NCBI GenBank assembly: GCA_016342655.1
Contig: JAEINL010000003.1
Span: 47,135 to 111,134 of the forward strand
DNA length: 64,000 nucleotides
Direction: 5' to 3'
From: Sphaerochaeta sp.
Lineage (GTDB): Bacteria > Spirochaetota > Spirochaetia > Sphaerochaetales > Sphaerochaetaceae
Shown here: one piece after another, positions 13,910 through 23,220 of the stretch
How positions within the stretch are numbered: position 1 is the stretch's first letter
Layout: each line of letters begins with the position of its first letter
Made by a program: the position numbers and the translations under genes
The notes under the pieces: generated by a model
What the model was told of the DNA's origin: nothing
Database searches by the model: none
The model's input: only the letters and a program-made list of their open reading frames with translations

Positions 13910-15190
13910 ATGAAAAAACTTTCTAAGGTATTGTTATTTGTCCTGGTTCTGCTGCTGGCAATGCAGGGAGTCTGGGCACAAGGAGCGAAGGAAGCTGCGG
14001 CAGAGGACAAGACCATCCGCATCTTCGGCGCTTTCAGAGGAGAGGAAGCCGCACGCTTTGATGAGATCATCAGGATATTCAATGAGAAGAGTGACTATAA
14101 TGCAGTGTATGAGGGAAGCCCGGAATTTGAGACTCAGATTCTGGTCCAGGCAGAAGCCGGCACCCCACCAGACATCGCAGCTCTTCCCCAGCCTGGCTTG
14201 ATGCACAATTTTGCCAAGCAAGGATATATCAAGCCTCTCGCTCCAAGTGTCATTGGCATGATCGATGCCAACTATGCACCTGTATGGAAAGACTTGGGTT
14301 CCTATAATGGCAAGGTCTATGGAGTATTCCACCGTGTTAATGCCAAGAGTTTTGTCTGGTATCCCAAAAAGGCCTTTGAAGCAAAGGGCTACAAGATTCC
14401 CAAGACTTGGACTGAGCTGAAGGCTCTTGAGGACCAGATCGTACGTGACGGGGGAATTCCCTGGTCCATCGGTTTTGAGTCCGGAGGCGCAACTGGTTGG
14501 GTAGGCACAGACTGGATGGAAGATGTCATGCTTCGCACCGCAGGTCCTGATGTATACGACAAGTGGGTTAACCATGAGATCGCCTTTGATGATCCTGCTG
14601 TACAGAAGGCCCTCGGCTATCTTGGCGAGATTTTCCTGAATCCAAAGTATGTCTATGGTGGTGCAACCAACATTCTCACAACCAACTTTGGTGATGCTGT
14701 CAAACCTCTGTTTGACACCCCAACGAAGGTATTCCTGCACCGTCAGGGTAACTTCATTACAGGATTCATGCCCCAGAAGATCCAGGACAACCTTGAAGAG
14801 GAAGTTGGCGTGTTCGCACTTCCTTCCATCGACCCGAAGTGGGGTACCCCAATTCTTGGTGGTGGAGACCAGTTTGTAGTGTTCAACGACAAGCCTGGTG
14901 TTAAGGAGTTCATGGAATTCCTGACCACGTGGGAAGCATGTGCACCATGGGCACAGGTTGGTGGAGCATTGTTCCCCCACAAGACGCAGAATTTTGCTGA
15001 CTACGGTAACAGCCTCGAGCGTGAGCTTGCTAAGGCCCTCGTCCAGGCGACAGTATTCCGCTTTGATGCATCTGATCTGATGCCACCTGAAGTTGGAGCT
15101 GGTTCCTTCTGGACCGGTATGGTCGAGTATGTGAATGGCAAGGATGGCAAGACTGTTCTTTCCAACATTGAGAAGAGCTGGCCTCGCTAA
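13910..15190 (+). CDS. Alpha-glucoside ABC transporter, substrate-binding protein (AglE-like)
   Basis: The 426-residue product has a Sec signal peptide ending WAQGAKEAAAED and a family 1 solute-binding fold. The stretch IFGAFRGEEAARFDEII and VQAEAGTPPDIAALPQPGL are characteristic of the AglE branch that binds sucrose, maltose, trehalose and similar alpha-glucosides. It has no lipobox cysteine, so how it stays in the periplasm is unclear. AGGAGG lies just before the ATG. It is followed by two permeases and a GH65 phosphorylase, which fits alpha-glucoside import and phosphorolysis. The hairpin at 15211-15236 right after the stop would raise its mRNA relative to the permeases. Confidence 0.85.
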   Translation: MKKLSKVLLFVLVLLLAMQGVWAQGAKEAAAEDKTIRIFGAFRGEEAARFDEIIRIFNEKSDYNAVYEGSPEFETQILVQAEAGTPPDIAALPQPGLMHNFAKQGYIKPLAPSVIGMIDANYAPVWKDLGSYNGKVYGVFHRVNAKSFVWYPKKAFEAKGYKIPKTWTELKALEDQIVRDGGIPWSIGFESGGATGWVGTDWMEDVMLRTAGPDVYDKWVNHEIAFDDPAVQKALGYLGEIFLNPKYVYGGATNILTTNFGDAVKPLFDTPTKVFLHRQGNFITGFMPQKIQDNLEEEVGVFALPSIDPKWGTPILGGGDQFVVFNDKPGVKEFMEFLTTWEACAPWAQVGGALFPHKTQNFADYGNSLERELAKALVQATVFRFDASDLMPPEVGAGSFWTGMVEYVNGKDGKTVLSNIEKSWPR

Positions 15191-15210
15191 GCTACTTGTT
15201 GTCTCTATAG

Positions 15211-15236
15211 GGGATTCCGCCTCTGGGCGGAATCCC
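15211..15236 (+). terminator. Hairpin between binding-protein and permease genes
   Basis: GGGATTCCGCC and GGCGGAATCCC pair perfectly over a TCTG loop, 20 nt after the binding-protein stop, followed by a short T-rich stretch. A partial terminator or 3' mRNA stabiliser is likely. Confidence 0.7.
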
Positions 15237-15256
15237 TTTCTCACAAGGGAGGATCC

Positions 15257-16336
15257 ATGCAGTTACAGAAAGATCAGGAGAGGAAGGAGTTGGTCATACG
15301 GACACTTGTGTTCACTCCCCTCACGATACTCGTCATGATCGGAGGGTTTCTCCTACTGAGAAGTAATCCGATGTCACAGGTTATGACCACGTTGTTCGCT
15401 ATAGTATGGGGAACCTTTACTGTCTTGTCCCTGTTCTATTCGATGAACCTTATCGTGCAGCTGTTTCCCACACAGAAGTACAACAAGATCATTCCCTTTG
15501 TCTTTGTAGGCCCTGCTATCCTGATCATTGCCTGGTACTTGTTGATTCCAACGGTACGAAGCCTTGTGCTAAGCTTCATGAACAGGGATTCGACTTCCTT
15601 TGCAGGTCTGGATAACTACAAGTACATCATCATGGACTCCACCATGCGCACGGCCTTGGGCAATACCGTGCTCTGGTTAGTGTTCGGTACAGCATTTGCA
15701 GTCTTTTTTGGTCTGATGACGGCCTTGTTGGCCGAACGATCAGCCATTGAGAAGCTGGGTAAGACCCTTGTCTTCCTACCCATGGCTATCTCCATGGTAG
15801 GCGCGGGTGTCATCTGGAAGTTCATGTATGCCTACAAACCTGTCGGGGCAAACCAGACCGGGCTGTTGAATGCCATCATGACTGGTTTGGGAGGGAAGCC
15901 TCAAAACTGGCTAGGTTCGGCACCTATGAACAACTTCTTTTTGATACTCATTTTTGTCTGGCTTCAGACAGGATTTTCCTTGGTTGTGCTCTCGGCTGCA
16001 TTGAAGGGAGTCTCTGACGAGATCAAGGAAGCGGCACGTATCGACGGGGCTAAGGAGTTCACCATTCTGATGAAGATAATCCTGCCTTCCATCTATGGCA
16101 GCATTATCACCGTATCGACCACCATCATGCTTGCAGCCCTGAAGAGCTTTGACATTGTCTACTCCATGACCAACGGTCTCTATGGAACAGAGGTCTTGGC
16201 CAGCCAGCAGTACAAGCAGATGTTCAAGTTCCTCGATTATGGACGAGGTTCGGCGATTGCAATTGTCATCCTGCTCGCTGTCAGTCCTGTCATCTATTAC
16301 AACTTGAAGGAATTCAACAAGCGGGAGGTGTTCTGA
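15257..16336 (+). CDS. Alpha-glucoside ABC transporter permease (AglF-like)
   Basis: The 359-residue inner-membrane protein has two extra N-terminal membrane segments (about residues 15-35 and 42-62) before the usual six, as in the AglF branch. The cytoplasmic EAA loop reads EIKEAARIDGAKEF at about 257-270 and docks the ATPase. It pairs with the next permease. GGGAGG precedes the ATG, and the stop overlaps the next start by one base. No ATPase gene is present in the locus, so a shared MsmX/MalK-type ATPase elsewhere is presumably used. Confidence 0.85.
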   Translation: MQLQKDQERKELVIRTLVFTPLTILVMIGGFLLLRSNPMSQVMTTLFAIVWGTFTVLSLFYSMNLIVQLFPTQKYNKIIPFVFVGPAILIIAWYLLIPTVRSLVLSFMNRDSTSFAGLDNYKYIIMDSTMRTALGNTVLWLVFGTAFAVFFGLMTALLAERSAIEKLGKTLVFLPMAISMVGAGVIWKFMYAYKPVGANQTGLLNAIMTGLGGKPQNWLGSAPMNNFFLILIFVWLQTGFSLVVLSAALKGVSDEIKEAARIDGAKEFTILMKIILPSIYGSIITVSTTIMLAALKSFDIVYSMTNGLYGTEVLASQQYKQMFKFLDYGRGSAIAIVILLAVSPVIYYNLKEFNKREVF

Positions 16337-17241
16337 TGAAGGCAAAAGTAAAAATGACACGTGGATCGATGATAATCACCCTCTTGCTCATCCTATTTTG
16401 TCTCATATGGACTATTCCCACAGCGGGAATACTCATCACCTCCTTCCGTGACAGTGATGCCACCGCCTCTTCCGGATGGTGGACTGCATTCTCTAGTCTC
16501 AAGGATTTTACCCTGGGTAACTATGATGAGGTGCTTGGAGGGCAACGCTTCACCGTAGGAACTGCAGGAGGGGGGACAGCAGCCAGACGAGGAGCTTCCA
16601 TGGGAAGTGCCTTCCTGTCGAGCATCACAGTGACCCTGCCTGCGGTCATCATCCCAATCTTTATTGCAGCGGCTGCTGCCTATGCCTTTGCCTGGATGAG
16701 CTTTCCAGGAAGGAAAATTCTCTTTGCCATGGTGATTGCCCTGTTGGTCGTACCCCTTCAGATCTCTCTGATCCCCATCTTGCGTGACTATCAGAAGATT
16801 GGGCTCAATGGTACGTACCTGGGAATTTGGCTGGCTCACACCGGCTTTGGGTTGCCGCTGGCTACCTATATACTCTTCAACTACATCTCTACCATTCCCC
16901 GATCTATCTTGGAGTCTGCATTCATTGATGGGGCGAATCATTTTACCATGTTTGCCCGTCTCATCATCCCCTTGAGCGTGCCGGCTCTTGCTTCTTTTGC
17001 GATTTTCCAGTTTATTTGGGTATGGAACGACCTGTTGGTTGCCTTGGTTTTCCTCAGTGGAGGTGGCCAGATGATGGAAGTAGTCACCGTCAGGCTCATG
17101 AACATGGCGGGAACAAGGGGCTCCGACTGGCACCTGTTGACTGCTGGTGCATTCGTCTCAATGGTACTGCCCCTTACAGTATTCCTCTCCCTGCAGAAAT
17201 TCTTTGTCAAAGGGTTGCTTGCAGGTTCGGTCAAAGGATAA
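16336..17241 (+). CDS. Alpha-glucoside ABC transporter permease (AglG-like)
   Basis: The 301-residue permease has six membrane segments and a glycine/alanine-rich periplasmic stretch near residues 75-92 (GGGTAARRGAS) between the first two, as in AglG proteins but shorter. The EAA loop appears as ILESAFIDGANHF at about 192-204. It forms the second half of the channel with the upstream permease. It ends GSVKG, the usual C-terminus of MalG-type permeases, and the phosphorylase gene starts 3 nt later. Confidence 0.85.
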   Translation: MKAKVKMTRGSMIITLLLILFCLIWTIPTAGILITSFRDSDATASSGWWTAFSSLKDFTLGNYDEVLGGQRFTVGTAGGGTAARRGASMGSAFLSSITVTLPAVIIPIFIAAAAAYAFAWMSFPGRKILFAMVIALLVVPLQISLIPILRDYQKIGLNGTYLGIWLAHTGFGLPLATYILFNYISTIPRSILESAFIDGANHFTMFARLIIPLSVPALASFAIFQFIWVWNDLLVALVFLSGGGQMMEVVTVRLMNMAGTRGSDWHLLTAGAFVSMVLPLTVFLSLQKFFVKGLLAGSVKG

Positions 17242-17244
17242 TGC

Positions 17245-20130
17245 ATGGATACGATGAGTTTTGGTTACACAGAATATGATTCTTCACAAACAGCCCGTAA
17301 CGAGACCCTGTTTACCCTGGCCAATGGGTATCTGGGACTTCGTGGGGACTTTGAGGAGGCACAAGGCACCTACCATAAGGGTACATACATCAATGGGTTC
17401 TATGATAGCGAACCCATCCTGTATGGCGAACGTGCCTATGGATTTGCCGAAAACCATGAGACTATCCTCAACCTCCCCGATCCCAAACGGATCGAGCTGG
17501 TGGTAGGAAGTCTTCCCTTTTCGATGAATACGGGGGTGGTAAATACCTCTTCCCGTAACCTTAACTATAGGACTGGAATACTTACGCGCACGGTAGACTG
17601 GACCAGTGCACAAGGGGACAGGGTAAAGATTACGACCGAACGCATGGTCAGTTTTACTGATAAGCATTGTGCGCTGATTTCCTACACTGTGGAGGCAGTG
17701 GACACCCCCCTTGTGATCCGGCTTACCAGCTTCTTGGACATCGGGGTTCGTAATCGATCTTCCAAGGATGACCCGCGGGTTGGCTCAAAGTTCACTTCCA
17801 ACCCTCTGGTCATCCTAAACCATTCCATCGAAAATGAGGCTCTCACCTTCTCTGCAAGGACGCGTAACAGTGGCCTCAATCTGTATGGTTCAGCCTTCCA
17901 TACCACAAGCAAGGGGGCTTCGGAGGTAACCCCTTCAGAGCGGGACCTAGCCCTCTCCTATACCTTTTCCTTGGCAAAGGGTGAGTGTGTGACCCTCAAC
18001 AAGTTCATCGCCTATACCACCGAAGATGACTCGGCTCCCTTCCGTGCAAGGAGGTGTGCCCAAGAGGGATTTGCCTCCTATGCACAAGTTCAACAACAGT
18101 TCCTTTCCGATTTCTGGAGTGTGGCAAGGATACTCATCGAGGGTGATGAGATGACCGAACAAGCCCTCCAGTTCAATATTTTCCACCTGTTGCAGGCTTG
18201 TGGCCGTGATGGCAATTCCAGCATGGCTGCAAAGGGTCTGACCGGAGAAGGGTATGAAGGGCACTATTTCTGGGATACAGAAGCGTATGCCCTGCCTATG
18301 TTCTGTTATCTCAAGGCAGATATTGCCAAGTCCTTGCTCGACTATCGCTATAAGATCCTGGACAAGGCCCGCCTTCGTGCAAAAACGATGAGCCTTACAG
18401 GTGCTCTCTTCCCCTGGCGTACCATAAGCGGGGAGGAATGCAGTGCCTATTATCCTGCAGGTACAGCCCAGTACCATATTGATGCGGATATTCTCTATGC
18501 TGTGGAGAAGTACCTCACTGCAACAGGGGAGACTGCTCCTCCCTCGTACGTGGAGATGGCTATCGAAAGTGCCCGTATGTGGCTCAGCCTTGGCTGCTAC
18601 ATCGATGGGGAGTTTTGCATCAACGAAGTGACTGGTCCCGATGAGTATACTGCGTGTGTAAACAACAACGCCTATACCAACCTGATGGCCCAGAATAACC
18701 TGGCCTTCGCCATAGATCTGGTGGAAAACTACCAACAGCAAGGCAAAAGCCTCCCTCTGGTTTTGGAGAAGGACGAGCTTTCATCCTGGAAACAAGCCCA
18801 GGAGGCTATGAGGATCCCCTTTGACAAGGGCTTGGGAATCTACGCACAGGATGACTCCTTCCTCAAGAAGGCCCCCTGGCCGTTTGATGCGACCCCCAAG
18901 GAAAAGCATCCTCTTCTGCTTCACTTCCATCCTCTGGTGATCTACCGCCATAGGGTGCTCAAGCAACCTGACCTGGTACTTGCACAGTTCTTCCTTTCCG
19001 GTCTTTTTACGAAGGCAGAGAGGAGTCGGAACTTCTCTTTCTACGAACCCTATACGACAGGGGACTCTTCGCTTTCACACTGTATCCAGAGCATCATGGC
19101 CAGTGACTCTTTTCAGAGCCTCAAGGCCTGGACCTACTTCAAGAAGACTGTGCGTCTGGATATTGATGATATCCAAGGCAACTCTGTCGATGGTATTCAT
19201 ACTGCTTCGATGGCAGGATCGTGGATGGCTGTTGTCTATGGGTTTGCAGGCTTTAGGGATTGGAAGGGTACCTTCAGTTTTGATCCCAAGCTACCCACCG
19301 CCTGGAAGGCTCTGACGTTCTGTCTCACCTTGCATAACGCTGTCCTTAAGGTAGTGCTTCGCCCAAATGAGGTGAGCTATACCCTTATGACAGGAAAAGA
19401 AGTGGAATTGGTTCACCGCAATGTGACCTGTTCCCTGAAGGAAGGTGAAAGCCGAACCTTCTCCCTAGTGCCAAAACTTGGTGGGGTGCTCTTTGACCTT
19501 GATGGAGTCCTCTGTGACACTGCCCACTTGCATTACAAGGCGTGGAAGCTGGTCAGTGATGAGAACCTCCTGCACTTCGACCGTGAGGTTAACAAAGGCC
19601 TGCTAGGGGTAAGCAGGGAGGCTTCCTTGCAGGTGATACTTGACCACAACGGAGTTGATTGGCCCCAGTCGAAACGCAGCGAGGTGCTCAAGCGCAAGAA
19701 TGATGCCTATGTAGATTCCTTGGACAGTATTACCGGTGACGATCTTTTCCCAGGTGTATTGGACCTCCTCTCTGATTTGCAATCACAGGGGGTGAAGATT
19801 GCCCTTGCTTCTGCAAGCAAGAACGCTAGGACCGTCTGTGAGAAGCTGGGTATTCTTGATCGTTTCGATGCCATTGCCGATATCGCCAGTGTGCAAAAGC
19901 CAAAGCCTGAACCTGATATATTCCTCTCTGCCAGTGAGCAGATAGGAGTATGGTATACCGATTGTGTTGGTGTTGAAGATGCAAAGGCAGGTATAGAGGC
20001 CATCAAGAGGGCAGGGATGTTCTCTGTTGGCATCGGATCAGAGGGTGAGCTGCCTGATTCGGATGTGGTTCTGAAGAGTACAAAAGAGCTGACTTTGGAT
20101 GTACTAGAGAGGGTTGTCCAAGGGCTCTAG
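17245..20130 (+). CDS. Bifunctional GH65 disaccharide phosphorylase / beta-phosphoglucomutase
   Basis: The 961-residue protein joins two enzymes that usually act in sequence. Residues 1-740 form a GH65 (alpha/alpha)6 phosphorylase: the general acid is Glu467 in VTGPDEYT, and the phosphate site is near TTGDSSLSHCIQS. Residues 746-961 form a HAD-type beta-phosphoglucomutase: nucleophile Asp751 and Asp753 in FDLDGVL, then ASASKNA, KPKPEPD and GVEDAKAG. Phosphorolysis of maltose, trehalose, kojibiose or a similar disaccharide gives beta-glucose 1-phosphate, which the second domain would turn into glucose 6-phosphate. The exact substrate cannot be read from the sequence. It starts 3 nt after the permease stop. 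Confidence 0.88.
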   Translation: MDTMSFGYTEYDSSQTARNETLFTLANGYLGLRGDFEEAQGTYHKGTYINGFYDSEPILYGERAYGFAENHETILNLPDPKRIELVVGSLPFSMNTGVVNTSSRNLNYRTGILTRTVDWTSAQGDRVKITTERMVSFTDKHCALISYTVEAVDTPLVIRLTSFLDIGVRNRSSKDDPRVGSKFTSNPLVILNHSIENEALTFSARTRNSGLNLYGSAFHTTSKGASEVTPSERDLALSYTFSLAKGECVTLNKFIAYTTEDDSAPFRARRCAQEGFASYAQVQQQFLSDFWSVARILIEGDEMTEQALQFNIFHLLQACGRDGNSSMAAKGLTGEGYEGHYFWDTEAYALPMFCYLKADIAKSLLDYRYKILDKARLRAKTMSLTGALFPWRTISGEECSAYYPAGTAQYHIDADILYAVEKYLTATGETAPPSYVEMAIESARMWLSLGCYIDGEFCINEVTGPDEYTACVNNNAYTNLMAQNNLAFAIDLVENYQQQGKSLPLVLEKDELSSWKQAQEAMRIPFDKGLGIYAQDDSFLKKAPWPFDATPKEKHPLLLHFHPLVIYRHRVLKQPDLVLAQFFLSGLFTKAERSRNFSFYEPYTTGDSSLSHCIQSIMASDSFQSLKAWTYFKKTVRLDIDDIQGNSVDGIHTASMAGSWMAVVYGFAGFRDWKGTFSFDPKLPTAWKALTFCLTLHNAVLKVVLRPNEVSYTLMTGKEVELVHRNVTCSLKEGESRTFSLVPKLGGVLFDLDGVLCDTAHLHYKAWKLVSDENLLHFDREVNKGLLGVSREASLQVILDHNGVDWPQSKRSEVLKRKNDAYVDSLDSITGDDLFPGVLDLLSDLQSQGVKIALASASKNARTVCEKLGILDRFDAIADIASVQKPKPEPDIFLSASEQIGVWYTDCVGVEDAKAGIEAIKRAGMFSVGIGSEGELPDSDVVLKSTKELTLDVLERVVQGL

Positions 20131-20131
20131 T

Positions 20132-20224
20132 CTGGTAAGAAATTCTCCAAAGATAGCTTCTCTGGTACATTCATGGCAGCGATGATATATTGGACAGTGT
20201 AAAAGTATGAGTTTTCTTACCCAG
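20132..20224. promoter_or_regulatory. Distant inverted repeat upstream of the dehydrogenase operon
   Basis: CTGGTAAGAAA (20132-20142) and TTTTCTTACCCAG (20212-20224) are inverted copies apart from one extra base, about 70 bp apart in the gap between the phosphorylase and the dehydrogenase. They may be paired operators allowing looping. No terminator was seen here. Confidence 0.3.
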
Positions 20225-20246
20225 TAGAGGCTAGGAGTGCTATCAG

Positions 20247-21281
20247 ATGAAATATACAAGTGCATGGGTCGACAAACCAAAACACATAAGCTTGATAAGT
20301 AAAGAGTTGAGAGATCTAGAGGCTGATGAGGTGCTCGTTAGGATTAAGGCTTGTGGAGTTTGTGGTACAGACTTGCATTTTTTTAACGATTTCCCCAGCA
20401 AAGAGAGTACCCCATTAGGCCATGAGGTTGCCGGATATGTAGAAATGGTAGGATCAGGTGTCTCCGATTTGCTGAAGGGTAGTCATGTTGTGGTTCAAAA
20501 TAACATTGCCTGTAATTCCTGTCCGTCTTGCCTCAATCAGAAGCCATATTTGTGCTCGAATATCCAAACCTATATGGATGACCAGGCAGGAATGGGGGAG
20601 TATCTCATTGTCCCCCGTGCGATGGTCATTCCTTTTGAAGGGCTTTCCTTTGTTGAAGCAACTTTGGCTGAACCGATTACTGTTGCGTTGGACCTGTGTA
20701 AGGAAGCCGATATCCAGCTTTTTGAGAATGTGCTTATCATGGGCCCGGGAGTCATCGGGCTTAGTTGCATTGTATTGAGCCGGTTGCGAGGGGCTTCCAA
20801 GATTGTGGTGGTGGGTCATCACCTCGATTCTATTCGGGGAAAATACAGGGAAAAGGTTGCCTATCAGCTTGGAGCTGACTTGGTGGTAGATAGTGCTGCT
20901 CCCCATTGGAAGAAAGAGCTCAAAGAACAATTTCCTGACCTGTTTGATCGGGTGATAGTCACCTCTCCTCCTAAGACAATTTCAGATGGAATTGATATGG
21001 CTGGTTTTCATGCCCAGATTGTTTTCAATGGTATTGATTTTTCTGATGACAAGGTCACTTTCAATGCCAATGACTTTCATTTTGCTAAAAAACGTCTGAT
21101 CGCTTCACATGCCATTCCAAACTGGGGATTCCCTCAGGCCTTTGAACTGTTGAAGCAAGGGCTCATCCCTTCTTCTCTCGTTTTAACCCACACATTTCCT
21201 CTGAACAAATTGGAGCAGGCTTTTGCTATGTTCAACAAGAGCGACGAAGAGGTCATCAAGCCTGTAATTCTCATACATTGA
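20247..21281 (+). CDS. Zinc-dependent medium-chain dehydrogenase (sorbitol/threonine dehydrogenase type)
   Basis: The 344-residue MDR-family protein has the catalytic zinc site CGVCGTDLHFF (Cys37) and GHEVAG (His60), the structural zinc cysteines CNSCPSCLNQKPYLC at about 91-105, and a Rossmann motif GPGVIG near 170-175. It should oxidise a polyol or sugar alcohol with NAD(P). It is followed by an FGGY kinase, so a route of oxidation to a ketose and then phosphorylation is likely. AGGAG lies 11 nt before the ATG. The specific substrate is not evident. Confidence 0.75.
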   Translation: MKYTSAWVDKPKHISLISKELRDLEADEVLVRIKACGVCGTDLHFFNDFPSKESTPLGHEVAGYVEMVGSGVSDLLKGSHVVVQNNIACNSCPSCLNQKPYLCSNIQTYMDDQAGMGEYLIVPRAMVIPFEGLSFVEATLAEPITVALDLCKEADIQLFENVLIMGPGVIGLSCIVLSRLRGASKIVVVGHHLDSIRGKYREKVAYQLGADLVVDSAAPHWKKELKEQFPDLFDRVIVTSPPKTISDGIDMAGFHAQIVFNGIDFSDDKVTFNANDFHFAKKRLIASHAIPNWGFPQAFELLKQGLIPSSLVLTHTFPLNKLEQAFAMFNKSDEEVIKPVILIH

Positions 21282-21388
21282 ACAAAGGTAGGAAGGTCTG
21301 GCAGGCAGAGAGGGTATCCTGCATGTCTAGCAAATATCCAAATCTTTCATTGACAATACAAAAAGGCAAGGCGTATCCTTCAAGGACT

Positions 21389-22753
21389 ATGAACCAAGCA
21401 CTCGCAATAGACATTGGGACTTCGAAGATTTCCCTTGTGCAGTTTGATATCTCTTCCATGCAGGTCCTCCACTCTGCCTCTGAGGAGAACAATTCTCTAG
21501 TTCCTCTCTGTGATCATCATAAGCATGAGCAGGATCCCGAGAGAATCTGGAGCATTGTGCAAGGTCTGCTCAAGCAGTTCCCTTCACGATCGTCTGTGGA
21601 GTTTGTCACTATTACCGGGCAGGTGCACGGGATTCTCTTGATTGATGATGCTTTCAAGCCCAGGACGAACCTCATGACGTGGAGAGACCGTCGGAACAGG
21701 GCTAATCCAGTTGGCAGCAACTACAAGCTACAGAATGGGTGCCTAGTTCAGAACGGATATGGGGGTAGTACGCTAAAGGCCCTGTTGGAAGACCGGGAGC
21801 AGGTGGTCAATGAGGATGTGCAGGTCTGCACCATTACCTCCTTTGTCATGGGTAGGCTCTGTGGGTGCTATGCCATTGACGATACCGTCGCTGCAACCCT
21901 TGGTGTCTATGATATTAGAGACAAGAGGTGGAATACTGCGCAACTAGAAGAGCTTGACATTCCCCTATCCCTTTTTCCTCCTGTAGTCCCCTCAAGTGTT
22001 ATCATGGGGACCATACTTCCCTCTGTTGCCTTCGCGTTGGGGCTGAAGGAGACTGTTTCTGTCTGTTCCCCGATCGGGGACAACCAGGCGAGTTTCATCG
22101 GGTCGTTAGGATTCTGCCCTGCAGGGCTCATCAATATTGGGACTGGAGGTCAGATCTCAGTACCCTGCACCGAGATTACAGACAATCCCTCCATAGAGAT
22201 CCGCCCTCTTCCCGGGGACGGATACATGCAGGTCTATTCGAGCCTATGTGGTGGATGGGCCTATTCCTACCTCAAGGATTTCTGCAAGGACGTGCTGGTC
22301 AGTTTTGGCCTATCAGTAACCGACAGGGCTATCTACGAAAAACTGAACCAACTTGCCTTGGATGCTGATCCGAGCCATTCCCTTCTTGTCGATACTCAGT
22401 TCCTTGGGGTTAGGGAAGTGCCTGATACCTTTGGTAAGATTTCCCATATTGATACCTCCAATTTTACTCTGGGAAATCTTACCAGAGCATTCCTTGAGGG
22501 AATAGTACGAGAACTGCATCCCCCACAGATACGCCTAGATTCCATGGAATTCCTTGTAGCAAGTGGGAATGCTGTTCGTAAGAGTCCTTTGATGGTGGCC
22601 CTGATACAATCGGAGTTTGGCTGTCCAGTAAAGGAAGCACCCTTTTTGGAGGAGGCCTCAGTTGGCGCTGTCCTGAGTAGTGCCGTCCTTTTCGATGATC
22701 CACAGATTCGGGAACATATTCACCTTTTCTATACAATGCATTTCAACAGATAG
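21389..22753 (+). CDS. FGGY-family carbohydrate kinase
   Basis: The product (454 residues from this start) begins MNQALAIDIGTSKISLVQFD, the first phosphate-binding motif of the FGGY/ASKHA kinases. It then has ITGQVHGILLID and TWRDRRN, the sugar-binding region, INIGTGGQIS, and ASGNAVRKSP at the second ATP motif. The pattern is closest to sedoheptulokinase/xylulokinase-like members; the substrate is unknown. An upstream TTG at 21278 would overlap the dehydrogenase by 4 nt but adds 37 residues with no counterpart in the family, so the ATG at 21389 is preferred although its ribosome site (AAGGA) is close. It ends 9 nt before the VOC gene. Confidence 0.7.
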   Translation: MNQALAIDIGTSKISLVQFDISSMQVLHSASEENNSLVPLCDHHKHEQDPERIWSIVQGLLKQFPSRSSVEFVTITGQVHGILLIDDAFKPRTNLMTWRDRRNRANPVGSNYKLQNGCLVQNGYGGSTLKALLEDREQVVNEDVQVCTITSFVMGRLCGCYAIDDTVAATLGVYDIRDKRWNTAQLEELDIPLSLFPPVVPSSVIMGTILPSVAFALGLKETVSVCSPIGDNQASFIGSLGFCPAGLINIGTGGQISVPCTEITDNPSIEIRPLPGDGYMQVYSSLCGGWAYSYLKDFCKDVLVSFGLSVTDRAIYEKLNQLALDADPSHSLLVDTQFLGVREVPDTFGKISHIDTSNFTLGNLTRAFLEGIVRELHPPQIRLDSMEFLVASGNAVRKSPLMVALIQSEFGCPVKEAPFLEEASVGAVLSSAVLFDDPQIREHIHLFYTMHFNR

Positions 22754-22762
22754 GAGGATACT

Positions 22763-23149
22763 ATGGGCATTGCAAACTATGTTACGGGCCTTCAGCATAT
22801 TGGAATTCCAACGAACGACTTGGAAAAGACACTCGCCTTCTACCAGAGTCTGGGCTTTGAGAAGCAGTATGAGGTGAACAATAAGGGTGAGGAAGTTGCC
22901 TTTCTCCAACTCAAGCAGGTGATGATCGAGACCTACCAGAACTATCAGGGAGCTATGGCCCCTGGCTCTATCGACCACATTGCCCTTGATGTGACTGATA
23001 TCGATGCAGCCTATGCTGAGGTAGGGAAACTTGGCTACCCTATCCTTGAGGGGGGTATCCAGGGCCTGCCTTTCTGGGAAAATGGTGTGCGGTTCTTTAC
23101 AATAGAAGGGCCCAACAAGGAAAAAATAGAGTTCAGCCAGATGCTGTAG
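22763..23149 (+). CDS. VOC-superfamily (glyoxalase/bleomycin-resistance fold) protein
   Basis: The 128-residue protein has the two beta-alpha-beta3 halves of a vicinal oxygen chelate fold. LQHIGIPTNDLEKTLAFYQSLGF carries the first metal His, SIDHIALDVTDIDAAY carries the second, and the C-terminal IEGPNKEKIEFSQ carries the Glu. It is probably a metal-dependent lyase, isomerase or dioxygenase-type enzyme acting on a small metabolite linked to the kinase and dehydrogenase. AGGAGG is well placed before the ATG. Confidence 0.75.
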   Translation: MGIANYVTGLQHIGIPTNDLEKTLAFYQSLGFEKQYEVNNKGEEVAFLQLKQVMIETYQNYQGAMAPGSIDHIALDVTDIDAAYAEVGKLGYPILEGGIQGLPFWENGVRFFTIEGPNKEKIEFSQML

Positions 23150-23220
23150 CGCTCTGCTTTTTCCTGTTTCCCTGTAAACCTAGGGTATCGAAGGCTAGCA
23201 ATCTGGTATAGGATACTCGT

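Noticed and set aside
13934..15244. Antisense frame of 436 codons opposite the AglE-like gene
   Set aside because: The plus strand has a clear signal peptide, ribosome site and family match. The opposite frame shows no recognisable domain.
21278..21388. TTG start of the FGGY kinase overlapping the dehydrogenase stop
   Set aside because: It would add 37 residues without family counterpart before the conserved phosphate motif, so the ATG at 21389 was preferred, though translational coupling cannot be excluded.
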